DNA of 64,000 bases from assembly GCF_004310335.1 (NCBI RefSeq), contig NZ_SIRS01000005.1, positions 248,001-312,000 of the forward strand, given 5' to 3'. Source of the stretch: Hyunsoonleella pacifica. GTDB lineage: Bacteria; Bacteroidota; Bacteroidia; Flavobacteriales; Flavobacteriaceae. The translations under genes and the position numbers were made by a program. Under the pieces are notes generated by a model. The model ran no database searches, was not told the DNA's origin, and worked only from the letters and a program-made list of their open reading frames with translations. This document shows, piece after piece, positions 34,670-45,482 of this stretch (its first letter is position 1; every line of letters begins with the position of its first letter).

Positions 34670-37615
34670 ATGAAAACAAGAACTCAAAAATTACTGTTTT
34701 TCATGATGCTACTGCCCGTATTTATATTTGGGCAAAGTATCGTTAAAGGAACAGTAACAGAACAATCTACCTCCATCCCTCTTCCTGGAGTTAATGTCAT
34801 TATAAAAGGCACCACTACTGGAACTACTACAGATTTTGATGGAAACTATCAGATTGAAGCAAACAATGGAGATATTGTTATTTTTTCATACGTGGGCTAT
34901 GCCTCACAAGAAGTTACATACTCTGGTCAATCCACTCTAGATGTACAATTAGCTGAAGATGCAGCCCAATTAGATGAGGTGGTTGTAATTGGTTATGGTA
35001 CTACTACGAGAAAAGATGCTACAGGCTCTGTTGAGGCTATTACTTCCAAAGGATTTACTAAAGGTAATATTGTAACTCCTGAGAACTTAATTAACGGACG
35101 TATTGCTGGTGTAAGTGTTAATACCAGTGGTGCTCCAGGATCCGGTTCTCAAATTAGAATTCGTGGTGGAGCATCTATTAATGGTTCAAATGAACCTTTA
35201 ATTATAATAGATGGTTTACCTATATCTAATGACGGTGTTACAGGTTCCAGAGGTGTATTATCTTCTATTAATCCAAATGATATTGATTCCTTTTCTGTTT
35301 TAAAGGATGCTTCAGCCACTGCAATTTACGGTTCTCGGGCATCAAACGGTGTAATAATTATTGTTACCAAAAAAGGAAAATCTACATTTAGTGCCACTTA
35401 TGATACACAGTATAGCTTTGGTGAAGTAACCAATACCATTGATGTGTTTTCGGCAGATGCCTACAGACAATTAGTAGCATCTCAACCTATTAACGGCACT
35501 ACAATCGATGAAAGCTTATTAGGAAACGCTAATACAAACTGGCAAAATGAAATTTTTAGAAACACTGTGTCTTCCCAACACAACATCTCTATGCAAGGAT
35601 CTTTATTTAAAGTGTTACCCGCAAGATTTTCTTTTGGTGTTGTAGACCAAGAAGGTGCTTTAAAAACATCTAAATTCGAAAGACGTAACTTAAGTTTATC
35701 ATTAAACCCTAAGTTTTTTGATGATCATTTAAAAGTAAGCCTTAATGCGAATTTTGCATTTGAGGATAACCGATTTGCTGATGCAGGACAAATTGGTGCT
35801 GCAATGCGTTATGATCCTACACAACCTGTATTTGATGCTGATTCTCCTTTTGGTGGATTCTATCAGCATAGAACTGGAAACCAAGTAGCAAACGGCACTA
35901 CTAACCCTGTTGCGCAATTATTACAAAGAAACAACCTTGGTGATGCCAATAGGCTTTATGGTAATTTAAATTTTGATTATAAATTTCACTTTCTACCTGA
36001 ACTGAGAGCTGTAATAAATCTTGGTTATGACAAAACTGAAGCTAAAGGCTTTGATACAAGAGATAGGTTACAAGCAACTACAGATCAAGATATTCTATTC
36101 AAGGGAGAGTCTAGACAAAACACTCAAGAGAGAACAAACGAGCTATTTGATGGATATCTTAACTACAAAAAAGATATAGATAATGTAGGTTTAGATTTTA
36201 CTGCTGGTTATTCATACCAAAGATTTACTAATGGAGGTAAAAATGGTAGAAATATAACTGATCCATTGAGTGTTGATGATTTTTACACTGATCCAGATGT
36301 AGTACTGATTGGCTTTTTTGGTAGAGCTAACTTCTCATTAGATGATAAATATTTATTGACCCTTACTTACAGACGTGATGGAACTTCTCGTTTTAGCAAA
36401 GAAAACCAATGGGGTAATTTCCCAGCTGCTGCCTTTGCTTGGAGTATTAGTGATGAAGATTTTATGACCGATTCTAAAGTATTTTCAAACTTAAAATTAC
36501 GTTTAGGTTATGGTATTACTGGTCAACAAAGTATAACTGAAAAGGATATTTTCTTAAACCGTTATAGAGGAGGTATAGCAAACTCTCAATTTCAATTTGG
36601 TAATGAAATTATTGAGTCTTTGATAGCTTCTGAAATAAATCCAGATCTAAAATGGGAAGAAACCACTACAATGGAAGTTGGGATAGATTATGGACTATTC
36701 AATAACAAAGTTTCTGGTTCATTAAATTTCTTCCAAAAAAACTCAACAGATTTATTGTTTACGGCTGCTGTCCCTGATGGTGCCAACTTTTCCAACAGTG
36801 TTATTCAAAACATTGGAGAATTACAAATACAAGGTTTAGAATTCTCTGTGAATACTGATGTTATAAGTAATAACGACTTAAAAGTAGACTTTAACTTTAA
36901 TGCTACATTATTAGATAGAGAAGTTAAAGAACTAGCTCTAGGGCAAGATGTGAGAACTGGGGGTATTAGTGGAGGAACCGGTACAAATATTCAATTACAC
37001 AGAGAAGGTGAAGCACCAAATTCATTTTATGTCTTCAAACAATTGTACGATGGTAATGGAAGACCTATTGAAGGTGCTTATGCCGATTTAAATGGAGATA
37101 ACATTATCAATGATAATGATAGATATATTAAAGAAAACCCTGGGGCAAATGCAATTTTTGGTTTTCAATCTAATCTCTTTTATAAAAACTTAGATTTCTC
37201 ATTTAACTTAAGAGCAAACCTTGGAAATTATGTGTATAATAACGTAAAATCTTCTAGAGCACAATACGAATTATTATTGGATAACGCTGTACTAGGCAAC
37301 ATCCCTACTAGTGTTTTAGATACCGATTTTCAAAGAACTGCTGATGTTATTATTTCAGATCTTTTTGTTGAAAATGCATCATTCTTAAGAATGGACAATA
37401 TAACTTTAGGATACACCTTTAACAACATATCTAAAACACTTAAGAGTGTTAGAGTTTGGGGTGGTGTTCAAAATGTATTCACAATAACAAACTACAGTGG
37501 TTTAGATCCTGAAGTTACCGATAATGACTCAGACCTAACACTTACGTTAGGTATAGATAATGTAGTATATCCAAGACCAAGAACTGTTTTGGTAGGAGCT
37601 AACATTAAATTTTAA
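34670..37615 (+). CDS. SusC-like TonB-dependent outer-membrane transporter
   Basis: 981 aa. A signal peptide ending FGQ precedes a carboxypeptidase-D-like regulatory domain (about 22-100, VKGTVTEQSTSIPLPGVNV). Then come the LDEVVVIGYG motif (about 104-113) that marks SusC proteins, the plug domain (VSVNTSGAPGSGSQIRIRGG) and a 22-strand barrel ending VLVGANIKF. With SusD it imports glucan oligosaccharides across the outer membrane using TonB energy. First gene of the plus-strand operon; susD starts 11 nt downstream. Confidence 0.97.
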   Translation: MKTRTQKLLFFMMLLPVFIFGQSIVKGTVTEQSTSIPLPGVNVIIKGTTTGTTTDFDGNYQIEANNGDIVIFSYVGYASQEVTYSGQSTLDVQLAEDAAQLDEVVVIGYGTTTRKDATGSVEAITSKGFTKGNIVTPENLINGRIAGVSVNTSGAPGSGSQIRIRGGASINGSNEPLIIIDGLPISNDGVTGSRGVLSSINPNDIDSFSVLKDASATAIYGSRASNGVIIIVTKKGKSTFSATYDTQYSFGEVTNTIDVFSADAYRQLVASQPINGTTIDESLLGNANTNWQNEIFRNTVSSQHNISMQGSLFKVLPARFSFGVVDQEGALKTSKFERRNLSLSLNPKFFDDHLKVSLNANFAFEDNRFADAGQIGAAMRYDPTQPVFDADSPFGGFYQHRTGNQVANGTTNPVAQLLQRNNLGDANRLYGNLNFDYKFHFLPELRAVINLGYDKTEAKGFDTRDRLQATTDQDILFKGESRQNTQERTNELFDGYLNYKKDIDNVGLDFTAGYSYQRFTNGGKNGRNITDPLSVDDFYTDPDVVLIGFFGRANFSLDDKYLLTLTYRRDGTSRFSKENQWGNFPAAAFAWSISDEDFMTDSKVFSNLKLRLGYGITGQQSITEKDIFLNRYRGGIANSQFQFGNEIIESLIASEINPDLKWEETTTMEVGIDYGLFNNKVSGSLNFFQKNSTDLLFTAAVPDGANFSNSVIQNIGELQIQGLEFSVNTDVISNNDLKVDFNFNATLLDREVKELALGQDVRTGGISGGTGTNIQLHREGEAPNSFYVFKQLYDGNGRPIEGAYADLNGDNIINDNDRYIKENPGANAIFGFQSNLFYKNLDFSFNLRANLGNYVYNNVKSSRAQYELLLDNAVLGNIPTSVLDTDFQRTADVIISDLFVENASFLRMDNITLGYTFNNISKTLKSVRVWGGVQNVFTITNYSGLDPEVTDNDSDLTLTLGIDNVVYPRPRTVLVGANIKF

Positions 37616-37625
37616 AAAAACAACT

Positions 37626-39230
37626 ATGAAAACAAGATTTAAAATGCACAAAACAATTGGAGTAATATGCTTTTGTCTCTTAGCGCTAGTCTCGTGTACC
37701 GATGATTTAAATATTACCCCTAACGATGATCAAACTGTTTTAAGTGAAAACCTTTTTGAAGATGAAAGCGCTTACGAACAAGTTTTAGCTGGTATTTATG
37801 CAAATTTAGCATTAACAGGAACTGACGGCCCTGAGAGTTCTAACTTAAAAGATATTGATGCTGGTACTAGTCAATTTGGGCGTGTATTATTATACACTCA
37901 AACACTTACTACGGATTTAATGGTATGGTCTTATGAAAACGATGCTGGTACCAGAGAACTTCAAAGAAATATCTGGACAGCCCAAAACCCTCTACTATTA
38001 GGAATGTTTAGTAGAGCTCATTTATCTGTAGCATTGGCCAATAACTTTTTACGCGAAACTACTGATGATAAATTAGACTCTAGAAATGTTTCTGAAAGCA
38101 CAAGAAATAATATCCCAGAATATAGAGCGGAAGCAAGACTAATGAGAGCTATGGCATATTATTATTTGATGGATTTATTTGGAAAAGCAAACTTTACAGA
38201 TGAAAACACACCATTAAACACACAACCAGAAGTTTATGAAAGAGCACAACTATTCTCTTTTATAGAGGCAGAATTATTAGATATTGAAGATGATTTAGTT
38301 GCTCCCAGACAAAACGAATATGGAAGAGCTGATAGCGCTGTTGCCCAAATGATTTTAGCTAAAATTTATTTAAATGCTGAAGTTTACATAAGTGAGAATC
38401 GCTATAGCGATTGTATGAATTATTGTGAGAAGATCATTGGCGGTGGTTATGAATTAGCAGACAGTTATTTACATAATTTTATGGCAGACAACAATACTAA
38501 TTCTGCAACCAAGGAAATTATTTTTCCAATTGTATCTGATGGAGTAACTACCCAAAATTATGGACCAACAACAGTTATGGTAAATGGCTCTGTTGGAAGT
38601 TTAGAAAAAAATGGCGATGAAGTTGGTGTAGGTACCGAAGGCTGGGGAGGTGCTTTGAGAATAAAAAGACAATTTGCTGAACTTTTTGGTGCTGCATTTG
38701 CAAATGATGATAGAAACACTGTAATCTCTGCAGATAGACCAATCGATATCCCAGATATATCTGATAGAGATACAGGATATGTTATCCAAAAATATTCTAA
38801 TGCAACCTCAACGGGCGGATTCGGTGCCGATAAAACATTTGTTGACACAGACTTTCCTCTATACAGACTTGCTGATGTATACTTGATGTATGCTGAAGCA
38901 CACTTAAGAGGTGGTGGAGGCAATTTAACTACTGCCGTTGAATATATTAATGCATTAAGAACCAGAGCAAATAACCCTAGCTCTATTTCATCTGGAGATC
39001 TAACCCTTGATTTTATTTTGGATGAAAGAGCTCGTGAGTTACACTGGGAAGCTCATAGAAGACAAGATTTAATTAGATATAGTAGATACACTGGCGGGAA
39101 TTATAACTGGGCTTGGAAAGGTAACGGGAGTAATGGAATCGCAATACCTTCACATTTTGATGTATTCCCTATACCAACAGGTAGTATAGCTGCTAATCCA
39201 GATAACTTGAAACAAAATACAGGGTACTAA
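37626..39230 (+). CDS. SusD/RagB-family starch-binding lipoprotein
   Basis: 534 aa with lipobox VSC (Cys24). The SusD fold is evident: N-terminal NLFEDESAYEQVLAGIYANL, the TPR-like helices with EYRAEARLMRAMAYYYLMDLFG near 170, and the C-terminal LADVYLMYAEAHLRGG and ILDERARELHWEAHRRQDLIRY segments. It caps the SusC barrel at the cell surface and binds glucan. ATG also available at residue 7. Confidence 0.97.
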   Translation: MKTRFKMHKTIGVICFCLLALVSCTDDLNITPNDDQTVLSENLFEDESAYEQVLAGIYANLALTGTDGPESSNLKDIDAGTSQFGRVLLYTQTLTTDLMVWSYENDAGTRELQRNIWTAQNPLLLGMFSRAHLSVALANNFLRETTDDKLDSRNVSESTRNNIPEYRAEARLMRAMAYYYLMDLFGKANFTDENTPLNTQPEVYERAQLFSFIEAELLDIEDDLVAPRQNEYGRADSAVAQMILAKIYLNAEVYISENRYSDCMNYCEKIIGGGYELADSYLHNFMADNNTNSATKEIIFPIVSDGVTTQNYGPTTVMVNGSVGSLEKNGDEVGVGTEGWGGALRIKRQFAELFGAAFANDDRNTVISADRPIDIPDISDRDTGYVIQKYSNATSTGGFGADKTFVDTDFPLYRLADVYLMYAEAHLRGGGGNLTTAVEYINALRTRANNPSSISSGDLTLDFILDERARELHWEAHRRQDLIRYSRYTGGNYNWAWKGNGSNGIAIPSHFDVFPIPTGSIAANPDNLKQNTGY

Positions 39231-39247
39231 AACTAAATAAAATTAAG

Positions 39248-40381
39248 ATGATGAAAACAATAAAACGAATTTCAGCACTTTGCATGATTGGGTTAGTTTT
39301 ACTATACCTTGGTTCATGTGATGACGATTCAACACTATTTACAGTATCTGATCCTAATGCACCTGTTTTGGCAGATTTAGGAATTACTCAAATTGAATTA
39401 GATGCTGCCAATACAGGAAACCCTGCCATAGCACTAAACTGGTCTGAGTCTGATTATGGACAACCAACAGCAGTAAGCTACGACGTACAATTTTCAATGG
39501 ATGAAGCATTTACTGCTCCAGTCACAGCAACAAGTGTTACAGGACGCAATAATATTACATTATCTATTGGAGAAGTAAATTCTGCGGCAGGTAATGCAGG
39601 TTTAAACCCATTTGAATGGGCTACATTATACACAAGAGTTGTTGCTTCATTAGGCACACAACAAAGTGAAGCAATAAATTCTAACACCCTTCAATTTGAA
39701 GTATTTCCTTTTTTCAATTACATATTTAATGACTATTATTTAGTTGGAAACGGTACTGCTCCTGGGTGGGATAACAATGCTAATAATCCGCCATTATTTA
39801 GAGACGCAGGTAATGCTAACCTATACTATTATACTGGTTTCTTTACTAAAGGTGGAGGCGATTTTAACGACGGAAGATTTAAAGTTTTAGAATTTAGAGG
39901 TTTATGGCAACCACAATGGGGCGTAACTGATAATGAAGGTGAGGATGAAATCAAAACTGATGGGGATATAGCAGGAAATCCTGCAACTCAAGATGGAGAC
40001 CCTGGTCGTTTTGGAGTTCCATCTGATGGATACTACGAATTCACAATAAACTTTTCTACAAAGAAGTATACAATGACCCCTTTTGATGCTTCAGGAGCCA
40101 CTATGTTCTCTGGTATGAGCATTCAAGGATCAAGTGTTGCAACTACTGCAATGACACAACTAACATTTGACGGGCATATTTGGTATGCTGCTGGAATTCG
40201 CTTAACACCCGGCGAAGTATCATTCTTAACAGACACAGGAGCTACTTGGGGAGCTGCTACTGGTTTTTCAGGTGTAGCTACAAACGGAGGAAGTGCTATT
40301 CCTGTGGTTGTTGAAGATGATTATGATGTTTGGTTTAACACCTTAACCGGTCGTTACATCCTTATACCATTAAATTTATAA
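39248..40381 (+). CDS. SusE-like glycan-binding lipoprotein
   Basis: 377 aa, lipobox LGSC (Cys24). Residues about 38-155 form the SusE N-terminal fibronectin/Ig-like domain (ALNWSESDYGQPTAVSYDVQFS). Two C-terminal starch-binding-type domains follow, one opening DYYLVGNGTAPGWDNN near 162 and one near 285. It is probably displayed on the cell surface to retain alpha-glucan. It lies in the SusCDEF position, 17 nt after susD. Confidence 0.88.
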   Translation: MMKTIKRISALCMIGLVLLYLGSCDDDSTLFTVSDPNAPVLADLGITQIELDAANTGNPAIALNWSESDYGQPTAVSYDVQFSMDEAFTAPVTATSVTGRNNITLSIGEVNSAAGNAGLNPFEWATLYTRVVASLGTQQSEAINSNTLQFEVFPFFNYIFNDYYLVGNGTAPGWDNNANNPPLFRDAGNANLYYYTGFFTKGGGDFNDGRFKVLEFRGLWQPQWGVTDNEGEDEIKTDGDIAGNPATQDGDPGRFGVPSDGYYEFTINFSTKKYTMTPFDASGATMFSGMSIQGSSVATTAMTQLTFDGHIWYAAGIRLTPGEVSFLTDTGATWGAATGFSGVATNGGSAIPVVVEDDYDVWFNTLTGRYILIPLNL

Positions 40382-40405
40382 GACTAACGTAATAATTAAA
40401 GAGAA

Positions 40406-42082
40406 ATGAAATCAATTATAAATAAAATAGGTCTTCTACTGCTAGTAGTAACTCTAGTGTTTACATCTTGCGAGACAGAAGAAACCTTAGAAATTACAAC
40501 TCCAGAAGCAGAGTTTATATTAAATACACCAGGTATTAGTACCGTGTTTTTAAATTTTGCATTACCAGATAACCCTGCGTTTACAATTTCATGGGATGAT
40601 GAGGTAACTGGAAGTTCATCATATACTGTGGAGATGGCAACTGATGCCGACTTTACATCTCCTATGACGTTAGGAACTTCTGATTCCAATAACTTTTCAA
40701 TGTCAGTTTCAGAATTTAATAATGCACTCACATCAACTGGAAATACCCAATTTAAAGATATTCCTGTTTATATGAGAGTTCTGGCTAGTAATCAAATTAG
40801 TAATAGCATTTTAATACTGGCCACTACTTATCCAGTTAACGAACCTACCATTAATAGTGTAGCTGATGGCGATACATTTGTATTATCCATTGATAATAAT
40901 GACGCTGTTGCAATGACATTTGAATGGACAGATCCTATTCTAGACTCTTCTTTAAATTTAGATGTTGAATATATATTACAAGCTGCTTTAGCCGGTACTA
41001 ATTTTGCAGTACCCGTTGAAGCTGGAACTGCAACAAACACAAACAGTATTACTCTTACTAACGCTCAACTAAATGCTGCAGCTATCCAAAGTGGCATTGA
41101 AGCTGATACTACAGGCGATTTAGATTTACGTTTAGTTGCTATAATTACAGATAACGCTTCTGGCAGTGTTTTAGAAAGAACTACAGATGCAGTAACTATC
41201 ACAGTAACAACCTATGCTACAGCTTTAGATTTATCAACTAATTGGGGAGTAGTTGGATCTGCTGCAAATGATTGGGGTGCAACTCCTGATTTACCATTCT
41301 TTAAAACAGATACTGATGGTGTATTAGCTGCCTATGTAAATCTGATTGATGGTGAGATCAAGTTTAGAGAGAATAATGATTGGGCAAACAATTTAGGCGA
41401 CAATGATGCCGATGGCACACTAGAACAAGGCGGAGCAAATATTGCAGTAACTGCTGGTTCATATAAAATTACAATGAACTTAAATGACTTTACCTATACC
41501 ATTGAACCTTTCTCTCTAGGAATTGTAGGTGGTGCCTATAACGATTGGGGGGCAACTCCTGATTTTATGCTAGAGTATGATCAGTACTCGGATGTATTTA
41601 GAGGTATCGTTACGCTTATTGATGGTGAGATGAAATTTAGAATGAACAACGATTGGGGTACCAATTGGGGTGATGATGGTGCAGATGGCACTCTAGAACT
41701 TAACGGAGCAAACATTGTTGTAACTGCTGGAATTTATATAGCCACAGTAAATATGAATGATTTAACATACACCTTAGAACCAATCGATTATGTTTGGGGG
41801 CTTGTTGGTGGTGCTTATAATGATTGGGGGGCTACGCCAGATGCTCAATTCACAAGAGATTGGTCTCGCCCATTTGATGATATCTGGATTTTAAATGATG
41901 TAACACTTATTGATGGTGAGTTTAAGTTTAGAGCCAATAACGACTGGGGAACAAACTATGGAGACGATGGTGGCGATGGTGTATTGGAGCTAAATGGAGC
42001 CAATATTGTAGCAACCGCTGGAACATACTCATTCGTTCTAGACTTCTCAGACCCTGCAAACCCAACATATACACAAAATTAA
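40406..42082 (+). CDS. SusE/SusF-like lipoprotein with three tandem starch-binding repeats
   Basis: 558 aa, lipobox FTSC (Cys22). An N-terminal SusE domain (about 30-140) and a second Ig-like domain (about 150-270) are followed by three tandem repeats of about 92 aa (near 278-369, 371-462 and 464-558). Each opens with the block NDWGATPD and contains LIDGE(I/M/F)KFR.NNDW and a GANI.(A/V)TAG segment, with conserved tryptophans suited to stacking on glucan. Repeats 2 and 3 are also very similar at DNA level, suggesting recent duplication. Surface glucan binding is inferred from the SusF family. Confidence 0.88.
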   Translation: MKSIINKIGLLLLVVTLVFTSCETEETLEITTPEAEFILNTPGISTVFLNFALPDNPAFTISWDDEVTGSSSYTVEMATDADFTSPMTLGTSDSNNFSMSVSEFNNALTSTGNTQFKDIPVYMRVLASNQISNSILILATTYPVNEPTINSVADGDTFVLSIDNNDAVAMTFEWTDPILDSSLNLDVEYILQAALAGTNFAVPVEAGTATNTNSITLTNAQLNAAAIQSGIEADTTGDLDLRLVAIITDNASGSVLERTTDAVTITVTTYATALDLSTNWGVVGSAANDWGATPDLPFFKTDTDGVLAAYVNLIDGEIKFRENNDWANNLGDNDADGTLEQGGANIAVTAGSYKITMNLNDFTYTIEPFSLGIVGGAYNDWGATPDFMLEYDQYSDVFRGIVTLIDGEMKFRMNNDWGTNWGDDGADGTLELNGANIVVTAGIYIATVNMNDLTYTLEPIDYVWGLVGGAYNDWGATPDAQFTRDWSRPFDDIWILNDVTLIDGEFKFRANNDWGTNYGDDGGDGVLELNGANIVATAGTYSFVLDFSDPANPTYTQN

Positions 42083-42105
42083 GTTTAGTTTAGTTGAGAG
42101 TGTCT

Positions 42106-42141
42106 AAAAAAGGCTGTACAAGAATTGATACAGCCTTTTTT
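42106..42141 (+). terminator. Terminator after the susCDEF-like genes
   Basis: A 13-bp perfect stem, AAAAAAGGCTGTA (42106-42118) with TACAGCCTTTTTT (42129-42141), and a 10-nt loop. The secreted amylase gene starts 24 nt downstream, so that gene is either transcribed by read-through at reduced level or from its own promoter. Confidence 0.85.
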
Positions 42142-42164
42142 GATTAAATTTTAAAGGAACAAAT

Positions 42165-45100
42165 ATGAAAAAGAAAATATTTTTTTTCCTCTTTCTGTAT
42201 AGCGCATTAGTTTATGGACAGTCTGTATCTACTGTACCCGCAATTCCAACTGCGGACAATGCCCTAACCATAACATTTGATGCAACTGGTTCTGAGCTTG
42301 AAAATTACACAGGAGATGTTTACGCTCACACTGGTGTTCTTACCTCAGAATCTACAAGCAATACAGATTGGAAATATGCTATAGGTTCTTGGGGAAACAA
42401 CGCCCTACAGCCAAGGTTAACACGGTTAACGACTAACACTTATGAGCTTTCTATTACACCAGACATTGCATCGTTTTATAACGTAGGTACTGGAGAAACC
42501 ATAACCAATATAGCCATTGTGTTTAGAAGTGCTGATGGTAACCAACAATCTAGACCAGATCTATTTATAGAGGTTTTTGAGGCTGGTTTAAACATTACAA
42601 TCATAAATCCTTCAAACGATGATGTTTTTGATGTAAACGATAACATTACGATTACAGCAGAATCCAGCACTACAGCTAATTTAGAGCTAAAAGTTAATAA
42701 CACTACCATTGGTACCGAAACCGCTTCAACTAGCATTGCTACATCATACACATTTACTACTACAGGGGCATTCACTATTAATGCAAGTGCTGTACAAGGT
42801 GCAGAAACCAGAGAAGAAACCATTTCGGTTTACGTAAAAACACCCACGCAAACAGAAACTGTCCCAACTGGTCTAGAGTATGGTTTAAATAAAAACAATG
42901 ATGGTTCTGTAACTTTTGTATTGCAAGCTCCGATGAAAACTGATGTTTTCCTCATAGGAAGTTTTAACAATTGGGGAGTAGACCCAATGTACCAAATGAA
43001 AAAAGATGGCGATACGTTTTGGCTTACATTAAACGGCCTTGATCCCGATACCGAATATGCATATCAATACTTTATAGATTATACGTTGCGTCTTGCAGAC
43101 CCTTACTCAAAAAAAGTACTAGACCCTAGTAATGACCAATTCATTTCAGATACCACCTACACTAATTTAATGGATTACCCAGAAGGTGCCTCAGGCATTG
43201 TATCCACCTTTCAAATCAATGAAGTAGCCTATAACTGGCAAGTCGACTCTTTTTCCAAACCTAACCAAGAAAATCTGATAGTTTACGAAATGCTAATTCG
43301 TGACTTTACTGAAGATGATTCATTTTTAGCAGCTATGACGCATCTAGACTACCTTGAAAATTTAGGTATTAACGCAATCGAATTAATGCCAGTAAGCGAA
43401 TTTGAAGGTAATGATAGCTGGGGTTATAACCCATCGTTTCATGGGGCTTTAGATAAATATTATGGCACTCAAAATCATTTTAAAGCATTTGTAGATGCAT
43501 GTCATGAAAGAGGGATTGCTGTTATTATTGATGTAGTGTACAACCATGCGTTTAGCCAAAGCCCGCTTGCACAAATGTATTGGGATAGCGCTAATTTTAA
43601 GCCAACAGCAGACAACCCTTGGTTAAACCCAGATGCAAAGCATCCTTTTAATGTAGGTTATGATTTTAACCATGAAAGCGAATACACGAAAACCTATGTA
43701 AAACAAACTTTAAAATACTGGATTGATGAGTTTAAAGTAGACGGGTTTAGATTTGATTTATCAAAAGGATTTACACAAACTAATAATCCAGATAATGTAG
43801 GTGCGTGGGGCAATAGGGATGTCTCAAGAATTGCTATTCTCCAAGATTATGGCGACTACATTTGGAATAATGTGTCAAGTGATGCATACTTGATTTTAGA
43901 ACATTTTGCAGACAATACTGAAGAAAAAGAACTGGCGGACTATGGTTTTATGTTCTGGGGTAACTTAAACCACAGTTTTAACCAAAACACAATGGGGTTT
44001 GCCTCTGATGCTAATGTATCTTGGTTATCTTATACCGAGCGTAATTGGAACGCCCCTCATGTTGTTGGCTACATGGAAAGTCATGACGAAGAACGACTTA
44101 TGGTTAGAAACATTAACAATGGTAATTCCAATGCAGAGCACGATACTAAAGATTTTCAAACGGCATTAGACAGGATTAAAGCCGCTACAGCAATTTTTTA
44201 TAGTGTACCTGGACCTAAAATGCTATGGCAATTTGGCGAACTGGGTTACGATAAAAGTATAAATTGTGAAAACGATATTACCAATGGTAACTGTCGCTTA
44301 GATAGAAAGCCAATAGCTTGGACTTTAAATTATGATGAAGATGAGGACCGTTTAGATTTATACCGAGTTACTGCCAAAATGATACAATTAAAAATAGATT
44401 ACCCTTCAACGTTTAACACAGATGATTTTAGCTACAGTTTAGACGGCCTAGTGAAACGTATTAATTTAAATGATAATACTGGAAACTTTGATGTAGTGGT
44501 AATTGCTAATTTTGATATTGTTGAAAAATCTATAACTCCAAACTTTTCAAAAACAGGCACATGGTACAATATTCTTGACAATAATAAACCTCTTGATGTT
44601 ACCAATGTATCATCTTCAATAGCATTAACACCCGGGGAGTACCGTGTTTATGGTACGCAACCTGTTATAGATCCTAATGATTTAGATAGTGATGGTGTTC
44701 CTAATACAGATGATGCCTGTGCCAATACACCAATAGGAGCAAACGTTGACGCTACAGGCTGTGAAGTATTTATTTTACCAGCCACCAACTTTAGGCTACA
44801 AATTGCCAGTGAAACATGTAGAAATAGTAACAACGGCATTATTGATATAATGGCAGCAGAAAATTTAAACTACTCAGTGGCTATTACTGGAAATGGTTTA
44901 AATACTTCTGAAACTTTTACAAGCACATACATAAAATCCGATTTAAGCGCAGGAGATTATCGTATATGTATCACTGTGGACGGACAAGCTAATTATGAGC
45001 AATGTTTTAATATCACTATTACAGAACCTGAGGATTTATCAGTATCCTCCAAAGTTATTGAAAGTAAAAATGTAGTTGCTTTAAGTTTGGATGGTGGCGA

Positions 45101-45482
45101 GTTATATAAAATTGACATAAATGGCACCATTATCGAAACTACAGCCTCACAAATAGAATTACCATTACAAATGGGGAAAAACAATATAACAATTAAAACC
45201 GATAAAGACTGTCAGGGTGTTTATAAAACATCACTCTTTTTAGAGAGTAAAGCCCTTGTAAGCCCCAATCCTTTTAATGGTTATCTTAATGTATTTACAG
45301 GTGTATCAAATGGTACAAATGCATCGATAGAAGTGTACTCCATTCTAGGAAATCTAGTTTATAATACTACCAGTATAAAGTCTAACTTAAACATTGATAC
45401 TTCTGGTCTTTCAAAAGGTATCTATATACTTAGAGTTACCACAGATGCAAGTATTAAAACATTTAAAATCATAAAAGAATAA
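42165..45482 (+). CDS. Secreted multidomain GH13 amylase/pullulanase-type enzyme with T9SS domain
   Basis: 1105 aa. Signal peptide (residues 1-19, ending VYGQ); N-terminal beta domain (about 20-145); Ig-like domain (about 148-228); CBM48-type E-set domain (about 235-335, VFLIGSFNNWG). The GH13 barrel has YNPSFHGAL, DVVYNH, nucleophile Asp531 in VDGFRFD, acid/base Glu579 in LILEHF and Asp641 in ESHDEER. A thrombospondin-type-3 calcium motif DLDSDGVPNTDDACANTP lies near 842, and a type IX secretion sorting domain (about 1030-1105, SPNPFNGYLNV...IYILRV) ends the protein. It is therefore exported to the surface or medium to attack polymeric alpha-glucan. Stop overlaps the next ATG by one base. 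Confidence 0.93.
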   Translation: MKKKIFFFLFLYSALVYGQSVSTVPAIPTADNALTITFDATGSELENYTGDVYAHTGVLTSESTSNTDWKYAIGSWGNNALQPRLTRLTTNTYELSITPDIASFYNVGTGETITNIAIVFRSADGNQQSRPDLFIEVFEAGLNITIINPSNDDVFDVNDNITITAESSTTANLELKVNNTTIGTETASTSIATSYTFTTTGAFTINASAVQGAETREETISVYVKTPTQTETVPTGLEYGLNKNNDGSVTFVLQAPMKTDVFLIGSFNNWGVDPMYQMKKDGDTFWLTLNGLDPDTEYAYQYFIDYTLRLADPYSKKVLDPSNDQFISDTTYTNLMDYPEGASGIVSTFQINEVAYNWQVDSFSKPNQENLIVYEMLIRDFTEDDSFLAAMTHLDYLENLGINAIELMPVSEFEGNDSWGYNPSFHGALDKYYGTQNHFKAFVDACHERGIAVIIDVVYNHAFSQSPLAQMYWDSANFKPTADNPWLNPDAKHPFNVGYDFNHESEYTKTYVKQTLKYWIDEFKVDGFRFDLSKGFTQTNNPDNVGAWGNRDVSRIAILQDYGDYIWNNVSSDAYLILEHFADNTEEKELADYGFMFWGNLNHSFNQNTMGFASDANVSWLSYTERNWNAPHVVGYMESHDEERLMVRNINNGNSNAEHDTKDFQTALDRIKAATAIFYSVPGPKMLWQFGELGYDKSINCENDITNGNCRLDRKPIAWTLNYDEDEDRLDLYRVTAKMIQLKIDYPSTFNTDDFSYSLDGLVKRINLNDNTGNFDVVVIANFDIVEKSITPNFSKTGTWYNILDNNKPLDVTNVSSSIALTPGEYRVYGTQPVIDPNDLDSDGVPNTDDACANTPIGANVDATGCEVFILPATNFRLQIASETCRNSNNGIIDIMAAENLNYSVAITGNGLNTSETFTSTYIKSDLSAGDYRICITVDGQANYEQCFNITITEPEDLSVSSKVIESKNVVALSLDGGELYKIDINGTIIETTASQIELPLQMGKNNITIKTDKDCQGVYKTSLFLESKALVSPNPFNGYLNVFTGVSNGTNASIEVYSILGNLVYNTTSIKSNLNIDTSGLSKGIYILRVTTDASIKTFKIIKE

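Noticed and set aside
41239-42082. Sequencing or assembly artefact producing the tandem repeats
   Set aside because: The three repeats differ at many positions and keep the reading frame, so they look genuine.
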